Source: DASPOJ01 sp050014395 (GTDB lineage: Bacteria > Acidobacteriota > Terriglobia > Acidiferrales > UBA7541). Taken from it: a DNA stretch of 12,516 nt. A model generated the notes under the pieces. That model ran no database searches and was not told the DNA's origin. It worked only from the letters and a program-made list of their open reading frames with translations. This document shows positions 1 through 8,500 of this stretch, piece by piece (position 1 is the first letter of the stretch; each line of letters starts with the position of its first letter). Made by a program: the position numbers and the translations under genes. The stretch covers positions 1 to 12,516 of the forward strand of contig JBEKDK010000097.1 in NCBI GenBank assembly GCA_050014395.1, in the 5' to 3' direction.

Positions 1-178
1 GCAAGTGACCGAAATATACGGCACCGTTCGTCAGCAAGATCGCCTGATACGGCGTCTCGAACTTCACCGCTGTGCCTTCGAAGTGGCCGAGGATGTGCCA
101 TCCCGCCGCAATGATCACCAGCACGCCGGCGACAATCCATATTAGTTGCACCAACGCAATGCCACGTTGTTTTTTCAT
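1..178 (-). CDS. Small N-terminally anchored membrane protein of unknown function (3' part outside window)
   Basis: Only the first 59 codons are visible; the gene runs off the left edge. The ATG at 178 is preceded by AGGA with an 8-base spacer. The protein begins MKKQRGIALVQLIW, then has one hydrophobic segment (about residues 7-27, LVQLIWIVAGVLVIIAAG) after a basic start. This fits an uncleaved N-terminal anchor. The soluble part starts with VKFETPYQAILLTNGAVYFG. A similar short phrase (YQAxxLxNGxVYFG) occurs, from memory, in small hypothetical membrane proteins of several bacterial groups, with no function known to me. The nearest gene upstream on the same strand is the tRNA-Ser, 202 bases away. 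I see no clear promoter between them. That this is a real gene is fairly secure from the start signal and the anchor; its function is unknown. Confidence 0.7.
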   Translation of the reverse strand, partial: MKKQRGIALVQLIWIVAGVLVIIAAGWHILGHFEGTAVKFETPYQAILLTNGAVYFGHL

Positions 179-470
<292 letters not shown>

Positions 471-487
471 ACGGTCGCGCTCGATTG

Positions 488-516
488 AGCGTAGCAGAAA
501 CGCGGCGGGAGATGAA
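488..516 (-). promoter_or_regulatory. Possible tRNA-Ser promoter
   Basis: On the minus strand TTCATC (511-516) and TACGCT (488-493) are 17 bases apart, and the -10 ends 17 bases before the tRNA. This would give a leader of about 10 bases, typical for tRNA genes. Each hexamer matches the sigma-70 consensus at only three of six positions. A 5-bp inverted repeat (CGCTC-gatt-GAGCG, 478-491) overlaps the -10. This is a position-based guess. Confidence 0.22.
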
Positions 517-792
517 GTCGCCAGCGGAACGCGCGGCACAACATTCGGCGGATTCGTTCATGGCGGCGCACCTGCGTGCGGGCGGTTAGTCGCGTTTGGT
601 GAATATGGCAGCGGGGCACTAGGGCTATTCTCTACGCCTCCGAGAAATCACCCGAATTCAACATGCGGCAAGTTCTTTCACCGGAAAGAGTGCTCCAATA
701 GAGGCCCGGGCACCTTCTCAAATGTGAAAAGCTCTTCCTTCCATCGTTCACCGCTGTCGACACAAGTCCTTTATTTTCAATAGCTAACTGCG
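517..792. other. Intergenic region upstream of the PEP-CTERM gene
   Basis: With its flanks, 433 bases (471-903) separate the tRNA from the PEP-CTERM gene. I see no gene in it. Its noticeable structure is two short palindromes, TCTTTC-ACCG-GAAAGA (674-689) and TGTCGACA (755-762), both upstream of the sigma-54-type promoter candidate and at a distance suited to activator binding. The rest appears featureless. Confidence 0.5.
674..689. repeat. Inverted repeat TCTTTC-ACCG-GAAAGA, possible activator site
   Basis: Perfect 6-bp arms around a 4-base spacer, lying 104-119 bases upstream of the -24 element of the promoter candidate at 793-808. Enhancer-binding proteins that activate sigma-54 promoters usually bind dyad sites roughly 80-200 bases upstream, so the position suits that role. 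The binding role is inferred from position alone. Confidence 0.3.
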
Positions 793-808
793 TGGCAGCG
801 GAATTGCT
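793..808 (+). promoter_or_regulatory. Sigma-54 (RpoN)-type promoter candidate for the PEP-CTERM gene
   Basis: The sequence TGGCAGCGGAATTGCT matches the -24/-12 consensus TGGCACGRNNNTTGCW at every defined position except the sixth and seventh. The invariant GG (794-795) and GC (806-807) are exactly 10 bases apart, as sigma-54 promoters require. Transcription would start near 819, giving a leader of about 85 bases before the GTG at 904. No better sigma-70 promoter is visible. In Zoogloea, PEP-CTERM expression is known to depend on RpoN and the PrsK/PrsR two-component system, which makes this placement plausible. No regulator gene lies in the window. Confidence 0.55.
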
Positions 809-843
809 CTAGCTAGGGCGTGGCCTCGCTCCGCACGATGGCC

Positions 844-859
844 GACACCTGAGGGTGTC
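844..859 (+). promoter_or_regulatory. Perfect hairpin in the PEP-CTERM leader
   Basis: GACACC and GGTGTC form a perfect 6-bp stem with a TGAG tetraloop. It lies within the predicted 5' leader, 44 bases before the start codon. It could be an mRNA structure, or a DNA operator downstream of the start point. It is followed at once by a second stem that covers the ribosome binding site. Confidence 0.4.
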
Positions 860-863
860 AACA

Positions 864-895
864 CTTCGGCAGGGTTGACAAAAATTTAGCCGAGG
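864..895 (+). promoter_or_regulatory. Hairpin that would sequester the Shine-Dalgarno of the PEP-CTERM gene
   Basis: CTTCGGC (864-870) pairs with GCCGAGG (889-895) in a 7-bp stem with one U-G wobble and an 18-base AU-rich loop. The 3' arm contains the Shine-Dalgarno GAGG (892-895), which sits 8 bases before the GTG start. Folded, the leader would hide the ribosome binding site, which suggests translational control. No experimental support can be seen from sequence. Confidence 0.35.
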
Positions 896-903
896 GGAAA
901 TTC

Positions 904-1527
904 GTGAGGAGACTAATAGTAGTACTAGCACCCGCGCTGCTGTTGTTGTTCGTTGGCAGCGCTGCCCGCGCGGACACTTTGCAATATAAATCAGACCCAA
1001 CAGGCGTAAACGGGCCGTATTTGCTGAGTTTGAACGGCGGCTCGTCGACGCCGATGATTTGCTACTCGGCCGACAACACCGTCTACTCCAACGAGACGTG
1101 GAATGTAACCGCTTATACCGAGGGTTCAGATCTCTCGGCGTTGGTGGGGACGGAGTTCGGCGATAGCACTCTGGCCAAGACAGAATTTGACTACAACGAG
1201 CTTGGCTATTTGGCGAACGAGCTGTTCGCCAGTCCAGGCAATTCTGCCCTACAGAACGCCATCTGGGCGGTGCTCGGCCTTGGCGGTCAGTACTCGTCTC
1301 AAGAACACACGGATCTGACTGCGGCCGCTACGGCCGTTACGGATGGCTACGTGACCACAGACGTATTCTGGGTTCCCTCTGGGTCGTCTTGGGACTACTC
1401 GTGGGGGCCCCAGCCTTTTATTCAGGAAAAGACCAGCGTGCCGGAACCGGGTTCCCTTGCTCTTCTTGCCTTCGGTTTGCTCGGGCTTGGGTTGCTCGCA
1501 CGAAAGCAGGGCTTCGCAATCCTCTAG
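904..1527 (+). CDS. PEP-CTERM sorted surface protein with a thioester-domain-like core
   Basis: A 207-residue exported protein. The GTG start has GAGG 8 bases upstream. Residues 1-23 form a signal peptide (basic MRR, leucine-rich core, ARA cleavage site before Asp24). The C-terminus is a classic PEP-CTERM tail: VPEP at 179-182, a hydrophobic segment at about 184-199, then basic residues (ARK). Such tails are known to be recognised by an exosortase, which processes the protein at the inner membrane for delivery to the surface or matrix. The middle holds the protein's only cysteine, Cys53 in PMICYS, and later ALQNAIW with Gln117. This pairing resembles the Cys and Gln motifs of thioester adhesin domains; that part is inference. 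No exosortase or polysaccharide gene lies nearby, which is common for dispersed PEP-CTERM genes. The gene appears monocistronic, between its own promoter candidate and a terminator. Confidence 0.9.
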   Translation: MRRLIVVLAPALLLLFVGSAARADTLQYKSDPTGVNGPYLLSLNGGSSTPMICYSADNTVYSNETWNVTAYTEGSDLSALVGTEFGDSTLAKTEFDYNELGYLANELFASPGNSALQNAIWAVLGLGGQYSSQEHTDLTAAATAVTDGYVTTDVFWVPSGSSWDYSWGPQPFIQEKTSVPEPGSLALLAFGLLGLGLLARKQGFAIL

Positions 1528-1561
1528 GCTGCCCTGTCTAACCTTCGGCGTAGAAAAGTTT

Positions 1562-1601
1562 CGGCCAGAAGCGCGACAGCGCTTCTGGCCGTTGCTTTTT
1601 T
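1562..1601 (+). terminator. Intrinsic terminator of the PEP-CTERM gene
   Basis: A perfect 13-bp stem (arms 1562-1574 and 1579-1591, containing GGCCAGAAGCGC and its complement) closes a GACA loop. It is followed by TTGCTTTTTT on the plus strand, 34 bases after the stop codon. On the minus strand the stem is followed by GAAACTTTTC, so it may also stop transcription arriving from the Oar genes, though more weakly. Confidence 0.92.
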
Positions 1602-1888
1602 GACGGGAAGCCCGGCAGACACCAAGTCAGGAAATGTTGCGATAGACCCGGAGAACTTAGCTGGGCAGTAGCTGAAGCTGAGATGCGCTTCGGGCGCATC
1701 GTAGACCCGCGCCATTGTTATCGACTCGAAGCAAGCGCTTCCCTTTGCCCCTTACAATGAAATCGGGACGTCGAAGATAATTGGACACCGGCAAGCGCTC
1801 ACGATTGGCGTTTTTCAAGAGCACAACGCGATCGCGTTACATAACCGACTGAAGCCTGAGCTGGAACAACGACGGCGCCACCTTCGCA
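1602..1888. other. Convergent intergenic region with an unexplained open stretch
   Basis: This separates the PEP-CTERM terminator from the 3' end of the first Oar-like gene. It holds a perfect 14-base palindrome AACGCGATCGCGTT (1825-1838) and two copies of GCAAGCGCT (1731-1739 and 1791-1799), spaced exactly 60 bases apart. On the plus strand one frame stays open from 1705 to a TAA at 1903-1905 (66 codons), but has no ATG, GTG or TTG start with a ribosome binding site. It could be a gene remnant or chance. I do not call a gene here. Confidence 0.4.
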
Positions 1889-4800
1889 TCAAAAGAGAAG
1901 CTTAAGCGCAGCTTGGGCATACCTGGGCGGATCCGCACTCGTCACCATGCCGAAAGTGGAGCTGGCCGGCAGAGTTGCGTTCACGGTGTTCGGGCCAAAA
2001 AACTGCGCGTGATTGAAGGCGTTAAATGCCTCCATGCGGAGTTGCAAGGAGAGCGCTTCGCGAATCGGAAATGTCTTGGTGAGCGCAAGGTCGAAATTGG
2101 AAATTCCAGGGCCGCTGAAGAACCTCCGAGGCACGTTCCCCGGCGTGCCCAAGGGCTGGACACTGAAGAGCGAGGTATTGAAATATGGCTCACCATTCCG
2201 CGGATTGTGATTCAGGTCGAGTGGTCCCGGAGTCATTTCAGGCAAGTCGGCCAGGAAGGCGTTAACGCCGTCGGGACCGGTGCCGAGCAAGGAGTTATCG
2301 CTGTTGTTGTAGAAAGTGACCGGCAAGCCGGTCGCGAAGCGCACGACGCCGGACAATTGCCAATTCTTCGTAAGACCATTCCGCTTGCGGAACAACGTGT
2401 CGAAGGGGAGCCCATAAGTGAAGCTGCCGACGAAATTCTGGCGGATATCGAAGGACGACAAACCATAGGTGAGATTGTAATTTGCCGGCACAAGCTGGTC
2501 GGAGATACTGGATGAATTATCGAGAGATTTACCGTAGGTATATCCGAGCAGAAATTCGGCGCTCCGCGCCGAATAGCGGAGTGTCGACTGTAGAGCGCTG
2601 TAGTTGGAATTTCCATTCGAAATAATCCAATCCACACTGCCAAAGTCAGGGCCTAGCGGGCCTCGTGTTCCCTGATAAGACGCTCCAGAAGCGCCGATGT
2701 AAGCCGTGCTTTCGCCGAATGGTCCGCAGGTCGGCGAGCCGGGCGCCACTTGGCTCGGTTGGCTCAAGCTCAAGCACAAGGCAGGACTTCCCGGATTGGC
2801 TTCCACAAGTGTCAGCAAATGATGAGACTCGCTTCCAACATATCCGACCGAGAGCAGCGCGTGCGTCCCCAGCTCACGTTGAATGCTAAAGGTGAATTGC
2901 TCCGAGTAGGGCGTCACATTGCCCGGATAGTAGCCGGGCAGCCCGCTAATGGGAAGGTATTCGGGCCAATTGACGTTTGGGTTGGGATTGCTCGCCGTCG
3001 CGTTCAATGCAGGGTAAGTCAGCGGAAAGCGCTGGCCGTTGTTGTAACCGTCTGATGCGGTGATGTACGGATTGGTGAAAAGCGGAGGGCCGGTACTGCC
3101 GTAGGTTTGTCCATAGGGAGCGTCCCCGGCCATGACGCCCGCCGATACGCCTTCTATTGCCGAGAAGAACCTGCCGGCGCCGGCGCGGATGCTGCTCTGC
3201 CCGGCATCACCGAACAAGAAATGCAGCACGCGATTGGAAAAACTTGGGGAATAGGCCAATCCCAGGCGCGGGGCAAGATCGTCCCAGCGAGTCGGTGCAA
3301 GAGAGCGCGAAATTCCAGGATCTGTTGGAAATACGAGTCCCGTGGGCGCGCCGGGGAAAACCACCGAATTCTCTCCTGGAACGATCGTTTGTATTTGGTT
3401 GTATTTTTCGTACCAGGGCATGACGACGTCCCAGCGTAAACCGTAATTCGCCACAAAGTGAGACGTGGCGCGCCAGGAATCCTGAGCGAACAATGCGCCG
3501 TATTTATTGCGGTTGTAGAACGATTGGGCATCGCCCTGCTTGTAGGCGCTGGCGATTCCCAGGAGAAAATCCGCGAAATCCACACCGGTTTCGGAGCCGG
3601 CGAACAGAAACGTTCCGTTGGATTGTACGTCCGCCAAAGCGTTCACCTGGCTGTACATGTATTCACCGCCCAACTCGACGGTGTGTTTGCCGATGACTCT
3701 CGAAAAATTGTCGCGAAACTCGAAGGTATTGTCGTACTGATTTAGACCCGTAATGGTTGGTCCGATGATGTAATTGTTAAACTCAACGTTTTCGATTCCC
3801 GCATACTGTGGCCGGGCCGGGATGATGCTCGGCTGGTCTTGGGAATTCACAAATCCTTGACTGGCATAAGAAGGGCCAGTACCTCCGGCGGGATAACCGA
3901 GGATATTAGCGTCGCGCACAAAGGAAAAATGAAACTCGTTTACAGTGCGAGAGCCGAAAGTCTTCGATTCACCGAGCGTCAGAAGCTGGGATCTTCCGTA
4001 CGAAAGAGCGCTGAAACCTGGAACGTTCGCGCCGCCCTGTTGCGTAGGATAGGGACTATTTAGGGAATAGTTGTCAAGCATGTAGTAAGCGGATAGCCGG
4101 CCAAAGCGGAGGCTAGTGCCATCAATTCGAACGGCTCCTTTGTCGTCGCCCAGCGTTTCGTTGTAGGCAGAGGATGAGAATGTGCCATTGGCATTGTTGG
4201 GCGTTGGGATGTATTGCAGGAGCTTCGTCGCGGGAACGGACCACGCGGATTTCGGGATCACCGCGTTGGGGAGAACACACTGCGCGGAAGACGTGCACCC
4301 CGGGACGTAATAAACCTCGCCCGCAGATACCGGGTAGCCGAGCTGCTTCGAGAGGATACCCGCCCAATACGACCCGCTGACCGTTGTAGGAACGCTGTTA
4401 CCGTACTGATCGACGGTGACGAAAGAACTCGCCATATCCGATAGGTTGCCGGTCCGGTCTTGCAACGAGGGAACAACGATCTGGCCTGAGTCGACGCCTA
4501 GCGTCATCCGCGTGCCCTGGTAATCCGCAAAAAAGAAAACGCGGTTGCGCGAAATCGGGCCGCCTACTGTACCGCCAAATTGATCTTGGTCAAATTCGCC
4601 GCGCGTGGGAGAAAAGAAGTTGCGCGCGTCGAGCCCGGTGTTGCGCAGAAATTCGAATGCGTCTCCATGGAATTGGTTGGAGCCCGATTTCGTAATCACC
4701 TGGATCCGGCCGCCGCTGTAGTTTCCATACTGCGCCTCGAAGTTACCGGTCAGAACGCGGAATTCGGATATGGCGTCAAGATTGGGAATGATCGCGGCGC

Positions 4801-5449
4801 CCATGGTAAATCGCTCGACGACGTCGGCGTCATTCACGGTGAATCCATTTGAGTATTCGCGCTGGCCGTTGATGGAAAGCGTGCCGGGATCGAGATCGCC
4901 TGAAGGAAAGATCACGCTCGCACCCGCTGCCTGGATCGAGGTTCCGGAGATCGTCGTGACCGGCGCGACTCCGGGTTGCAGCGCGAGCAGGTCGGTATAG
5001 CTGCGGCCATTCAGCGGAGAGTACTGCACCATCTTGCCGGAAACCACCTCTCCCATCTGGGTGTCGGCACTTTCCGCGGAAACATCCGACTGTTTTACGG
5101 TAATCGTGTCCGAGTGAGGTCCCAACTCAAGGGTTACGTCCACCAGCCAGGCGCGATCGGCGTCGATCACAATTCCCGCCCGGCGATAGGGCTTGAAGCC
5201 CGAGGCGTCGACTTGCAGGTCATACGTTCCAACGGGCAATTCGAGAAACGAGTAGATTCCTCGAGAGTCGGTGACTACGCTTTGCGAAGCGTTCGTGTCA
5301 ATTCGCACAAGACTAATTTTGGCGCCAGCAACGACAGCCCCGGTCGGATCCACAATCGTTCCTGAGATGCTGCCGCCAGTGTCCGCGGAAAGCGAAAGAG
5401 CAAATGACAAGACCGCGAATAGACTGAGACCAAATCGTAAGGACTTCAT
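1889..5449 (-). CDS. Oar-like TonB-dependent outer-membrane protein with carboxypeptidase-regulatory-like domain (1)
   Basis: A 1186-residue outer-membrane protein. The ATG at 5449 is chosen because GGAGG stands 7 bases upstream and MKSLRFGLSLFAVLSFALSLSA is a clean signal peptide; a longer frame reaches 5497 but has no such support. In order: signal peptide (1-22), a carboxypeptidase-regulatory-like beta-sandwich (about 26-112, with GTIVDPTGAVVAGA and SFLELPVGTYDL), a plug-like region (about 140-265, with LNGRSYTDLLALQPG and SGGRIQVITKSGSN), then a long barrel rich in aromatic and Asn/Ser residues. It ends AALKLLF; a terminal Phe is the outer-membrane insertion signal. No TonB box was recognised. 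Family members import large substrates or, for Myxococcus Oar, support protein secretion; the substrate here cannot be told. The gene follows a divergent paralogue by 141 bases and converges with the PEP-CTERM gene. Confidence 0.92.
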   Translation of the reverse strand: MKSLRFGLSLFAVLSFALSLSADTGGSISGTIVDPTGAVVAGAKISLVRIDTNASQSVVTDSRGIYSFLELPVGTYDLQVDASGFKPYRRAGIVIDADRAWLVDVTLELGPHSDTITVKQSDVSAESADTQMGEVVSGKMVQYSPLNGRSYTDLLALQPGVAPVTTISGTSIQAAGASVIFPSGDLDPGTLSINGQREYSNGFTVNDADVVERFTMGAAIIPNLDAISEFRVLTGNFEAQYGNYSGGRIQVITKSGSNQFHGDAFEFLRNTGLDARNFFSPTRGEFDQDQFGGTVGGPISRNRVFFFADYQGTRMTLGVDSGQIVVPSLQDRTGNLSDMASSFVTVDQYGNSVPTTVSGSYWAGILSKQLGYPVSAGEVYYVPGCTSSAQCVLPNAVIPKSAWSVPATKLLQYIPTPNNANGTFSSSAYNETLGDDKGAVRIDGTSLRFGRLSAYYMLDNYSLNSPYPTQQGGANVPGFSALSYGRSQLLTLGESKTFGSRTVNEFHFSFVRDANILGYPAGGTGPSYASQGFVNSQDQPSIIPARPQYAGIENVEFNNYIIGPTITGLNQYDNTFEFRDNFSRVIGKHTVELGGEYMYSQVNALADVQSNGTFLFAGSETGVDFADFLLGIASAYKQGDAQSFYNRNKYGALFAQDSWRATSHFVANYGLRWDVVMPWYEKYNQIQTIVPGENSVVFPGAPTGLVFPTDPGISRSLAPTRWDDLAPRLGLAYSPSFSNRVLHFLFGDAGQSSIRAGAGRFFSAIEGVSAGVMAGDAPYGQTYGSTGPPLFTNPYITASDGYNNGQRFPLTYPALNATASNPNPNVNWPEYLPISGLPGYYPGNVTPYSEQFTFSIQRELGTHALLSVGYVGSESHHLLTLVEANPGSPALCLSLSQPSQVAPGSPTCGPFGESTAYIGASGASYQGTRGPLGPDFGSVDWIISNGNSNYSALQSTLRYSARSAEFLLGYTYGKSLDNSSSISDQLVPANYNLTYGLSSFDIRQNFVGSFTYGLPFDTLFRKRNGLTKNWQLSGVVRFATGLPVTFYNNSDNSLLGTGPDGVNAFLADLPEMTPGPLDLNHNPRNGEPYFNTSLFSVQPLGTPGNVPRRFFSGPGISNFDLALTKTFPIREALSLQLRMEAFNAFNHAQFFGPNTVNATLPASSTFGMVTSADPPRYAQAALKLLF

Positions 5450-5485
5450 GGTTTGTCCTCCGGATAGGGGGACATCACCGTACGA

Positions 5486-5516
5486 ATCATATTTCACCGT
5501 TGGGCCGTGAATTCAA
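5486..5516 (-). promoter_or_regulatory. Possible promoter of the downstream Oar-like gene
   Basis: On the minus strand TATGAT (5486-5491, five of six matches to the sigma-70 -10) lies downstream of TTGAAT (5511-5516, four of six to the -35). The spacing is 19 bases, longer than ideal. Transcription would start near 5479, some 30 bases before the ATG at 5449. The gap between the two Oar genes contains no terminator I can defend, so read-through from the upstream gene is equally possible. Confidence 0.33.
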
Positions 5517-5590
5517 CGCGGCGCTTCTCGCTTCGATTGCCGCCGCAATTTGCCTTTCCACTTAATCCTCTTTGCTTCCTTCAAAATCGC

Positions 5591-8500
5591 CTAGAAGGTC
5601 AATCGCGCCGCCAACTGGAGCTGCCTCGGTGGGTTCGCGGAAAAGATGCGGCCGAACGTCGAGGGATTGTCCGCGTAATTCTGCGGAAGATCGAAATTTG
5701 CGTGATTGAAAAGGTTGAACGCCTGCACCTCGCCAGAAAGCTTGAATCGCTCGGTCAAATTGAAAAGGCGATATAAAGAAACGTCGAAGGACGAAAAACC
5801 CGGGCCGATCAGAATATTGCGTCCCGCGTCGCCAAAGGTGTACGCCGGAGCGACTGCGAAAGCGCTCGTATTGAACCAGCAATTAACAGTTCCCACCGGA
5901 ATCGGCGCGCCGCCATTTGGATTGGGGCATGCGCCGGCATTCGGATTACCAACCATATTGGGCCGATCCGTGCCGGCAGAGGTGCCGCCGGTGTTGCCGG
6001 TGTTGCTGTTGTCGGAAGAAATTATGGGAGTAAGTGGCTGTCCCGTTCCCGCGCTGAAGATGCCGCGCAGCTGCGTGTTACGCGTCCAAATATTTCCCTG
6101 CGGTAGTTGCACCACAAACGAAGCTACCACCCGGTGACGCATATCGAATCCTGAGTTGCCGCGATCGGATTCCAAATCGTGGCTATCCTGGGGGAAGTTC
6201 GGGTCCTGCTGCAAACCAAGGAAGGCCGACGCGTCATCGATTGAGTGCGAGTAGGTATAGGCTGCCGAGACGGAGTAGCGCGTTCCGAGCGTGCGGTTAT
6301 AATTCAATTGCAGCGAGTTGAAGCTGGAATTACCGCCGTCATCTATGAAGAAGATGTTTCCATAAGAACCATAGAGAGGGTTCTGCTCTGCGCGTCGCGT
6401 CTGAAGGTCGCCGGATCCGGGCAGTGGCTGGTTCAGATCATAGGGGCGAGCGAGTTTTGTCCCTTTCGCGCCGGCATAACTCGCGGTGAAATTACCCCAC
6501 GGGCCCATGCTCCGTTGCAGGCTCAGGTTCCATTGTTGAATGTAGGGTGTCGGCAAATCTGGGTTCAGCACATTCAGGCCAGCAGGGGGCACGTATCCTG
6601 CATTCGAAGGAAACGGGTTTTGCAGCGTGAGCAGACCGGCAGCAGAAGGAAAATACACAGACAGATTGAAAATCGGCGGATTGAAATACTGCGCGGAATT
6701 CACCGTGAACATTCCGGAATCGTAGTAAATGCCATAGCCCGAGCGGACCACCCAATTCGGTGAGAAGTTCCAGGAAAACCCAACACGGGGGGCAATATCG
6801 TTGTAGTCAGATTTGATGCCGGATGTACTGACGCCATCGCTTCCGACCTGCACGATTTGACCGGTGTGGAGATCCAACGTATACATCTGGTTCTTCGCGT
6901 CGGTCATCGGGGTGTTGTACTCGTAGCGCACCCCAAGATTCAGAGTGAGATTTCGGTGGACGTGCCAGTCGTCCTCGAAATAGAAGTTCAGAGCCTTCGT
7001 ACGCATGGCCAGCGGATTGTTGGCTTGAACCTGGATTGCGAGATTCGGATAGCCGAGAAGCAGATCGCTGATTCCGGAACCAGACACGCCTCCTAGAAAC
7101 GAAAGCGAGCCGCGGTTCAAGAGATCCAAAATGCCGTTGAGTTGAAGATCGCGAAATTCCCCGCCGATTTTCAACAAATGAGGGCCGCGATCCAAACTCA
7201 GACCATCCCCAAACTGGAACGTGTTCGTGACACGAGCGATTGGCAGCGAGTAGTTATCCCCGAGCGTCGAGAATCCCTGAACGGTCAGTTCGGGGTAGCC
7301 GTAGGCAATCGGCGGAACGTTCAGCCAATTGACGCCCCACTGGCTGCCAACATTTACATCGTGATTTTGCGTCAGGATGTCGCGTCGAAAGCGATTGTAT
7401 CCGATGCGAATCGAGTTGGTTTCCCGGCTCCCCAGAGTCTGTTGCAGCAAAATCATCGCATTTTGAATGCGGTCCGTAACATCGTCCCCAAAACCTGGCA
7501 CCGTGATTCCAGATCCTGCGAATGGCTCGAAAAGATTCACCCCTCCAAAGCTATACCGGAGCGTGAGCAATTCTGAGTCGGAAAAATGTTGGTCGAGACG
7601 GTAGGTGCCCTGGGAATCGTTCTCCGTCTGGATGGGACTGTTCGTGGCGTACGCCACAGAACCTGTGCTACCCGCCGGTGCGGCAGGATAGAGATTCAGG
7701 ATGTCCGTGGCAACCGACGAAATGTCGCCAGAAGGAATCATATTATTCAAAAAAGGGCTGCCTGCGAGAGGGTTGACGATTTGCACTGAGCTAAGCGTCG
7801 AGTTAGCGGGAGCAGGATTGCAGATCCCGTTTGTGAAGCCAGTCTGGCAGAGTGCGGAAAGGTTTCCCAGACGCTCGGCTGTAGTGGGCACTGCAGAGAG
7901 CGCGCTCATGCCCTCTATATTCCGGTAAAAATCCGTAGCCGCGAAGAAAAATGTCTTGCCTTTGCGGATTGGCCCGCCGGCGCTGAAGCCGAATTGGTTT
8001 TGCGTGAGCTGTGGTTTAACTGACCCATCGAAAAAGTTTCGGGCATCCAGCGCCTGATTCCGAAGATACTCGTAGATCGACCCGTGGAGGTCGTTCGAGC
8101 CGGAGCGCGTAATGACGTTGACCTGCCCACCGGCGCTACGGCCATACTCAGCATCATAATTGCTTGTGGCGACTTTGAACTCCTGAATGCTATCGACTGG
8201 GGGCTCGACGCCATAACGATTCACATAGGGATCGTTGTTATCGACGCCATCGAGAAGAAAGTTGTTAAATTCCTCCCGAGCGCCGGCGCTATCCATAGAG
8301 AACGCTCCCCGCGTGGAAAGTTCCGAATTCTCGCTGGGAGGAAGCACACCGGAGGACAACAGCGCGAGTTGCAGAAAGTTCCGCGGATCGAGAGGCAAGC
8401 TCTGAATCTGCTGCTGAGTGACCACCATGGACATTTCCGCCGATTCCGTTTGCAACGGATTGGCGCTTGAGGACACCAAAACTGTCTTTTGTACGCCCGC

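Noticed and set aside
875..903. TTGACA (875-880) as a -35 element for the PEP-CTERM gene
   Set aside because: A -10 at normal spacing would fall on bases 898-903, downstream of the Shine-Dalgarno, so the mRNA would lack its ribosome binding site.
1524..1715. 63-codon minus-strand open frame after the PEP-CTERM gene
   Set aside because: It includes the strong terminator hairpin, so the sequence is constrained as RNA structure; no start signal is seen.
1913..2515. 200-codon plus-strand open frame inside the first Oar-like gene
   Set aside because: It lies opposite the conserved C-terminal barrel of the Oar-like protein; its translation shows no domain and no ribosome binding site stands out.
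5450..5497. Upstream start at 5497 for the first Oar-like gene, adding 16 residues
   Set aside because: The extra residues are charged, precede a complete signal peptide, and have no ribosome binding site; the ATG at 5449 has GGAGG at ideal spacing.
5518..5555. GCGGCG/CGCCGC inverted repeat between the two Oar-like genes as a terminator
   Set aside because: The arms are short, the loop is long, and no T-run follows on the minus strand.
7142..7576. 144-codon plus-strand open frame inside the second Oar-like gene
   Set aside because: It is antisense to barrel-coding sequence and has no recognisable protein features.
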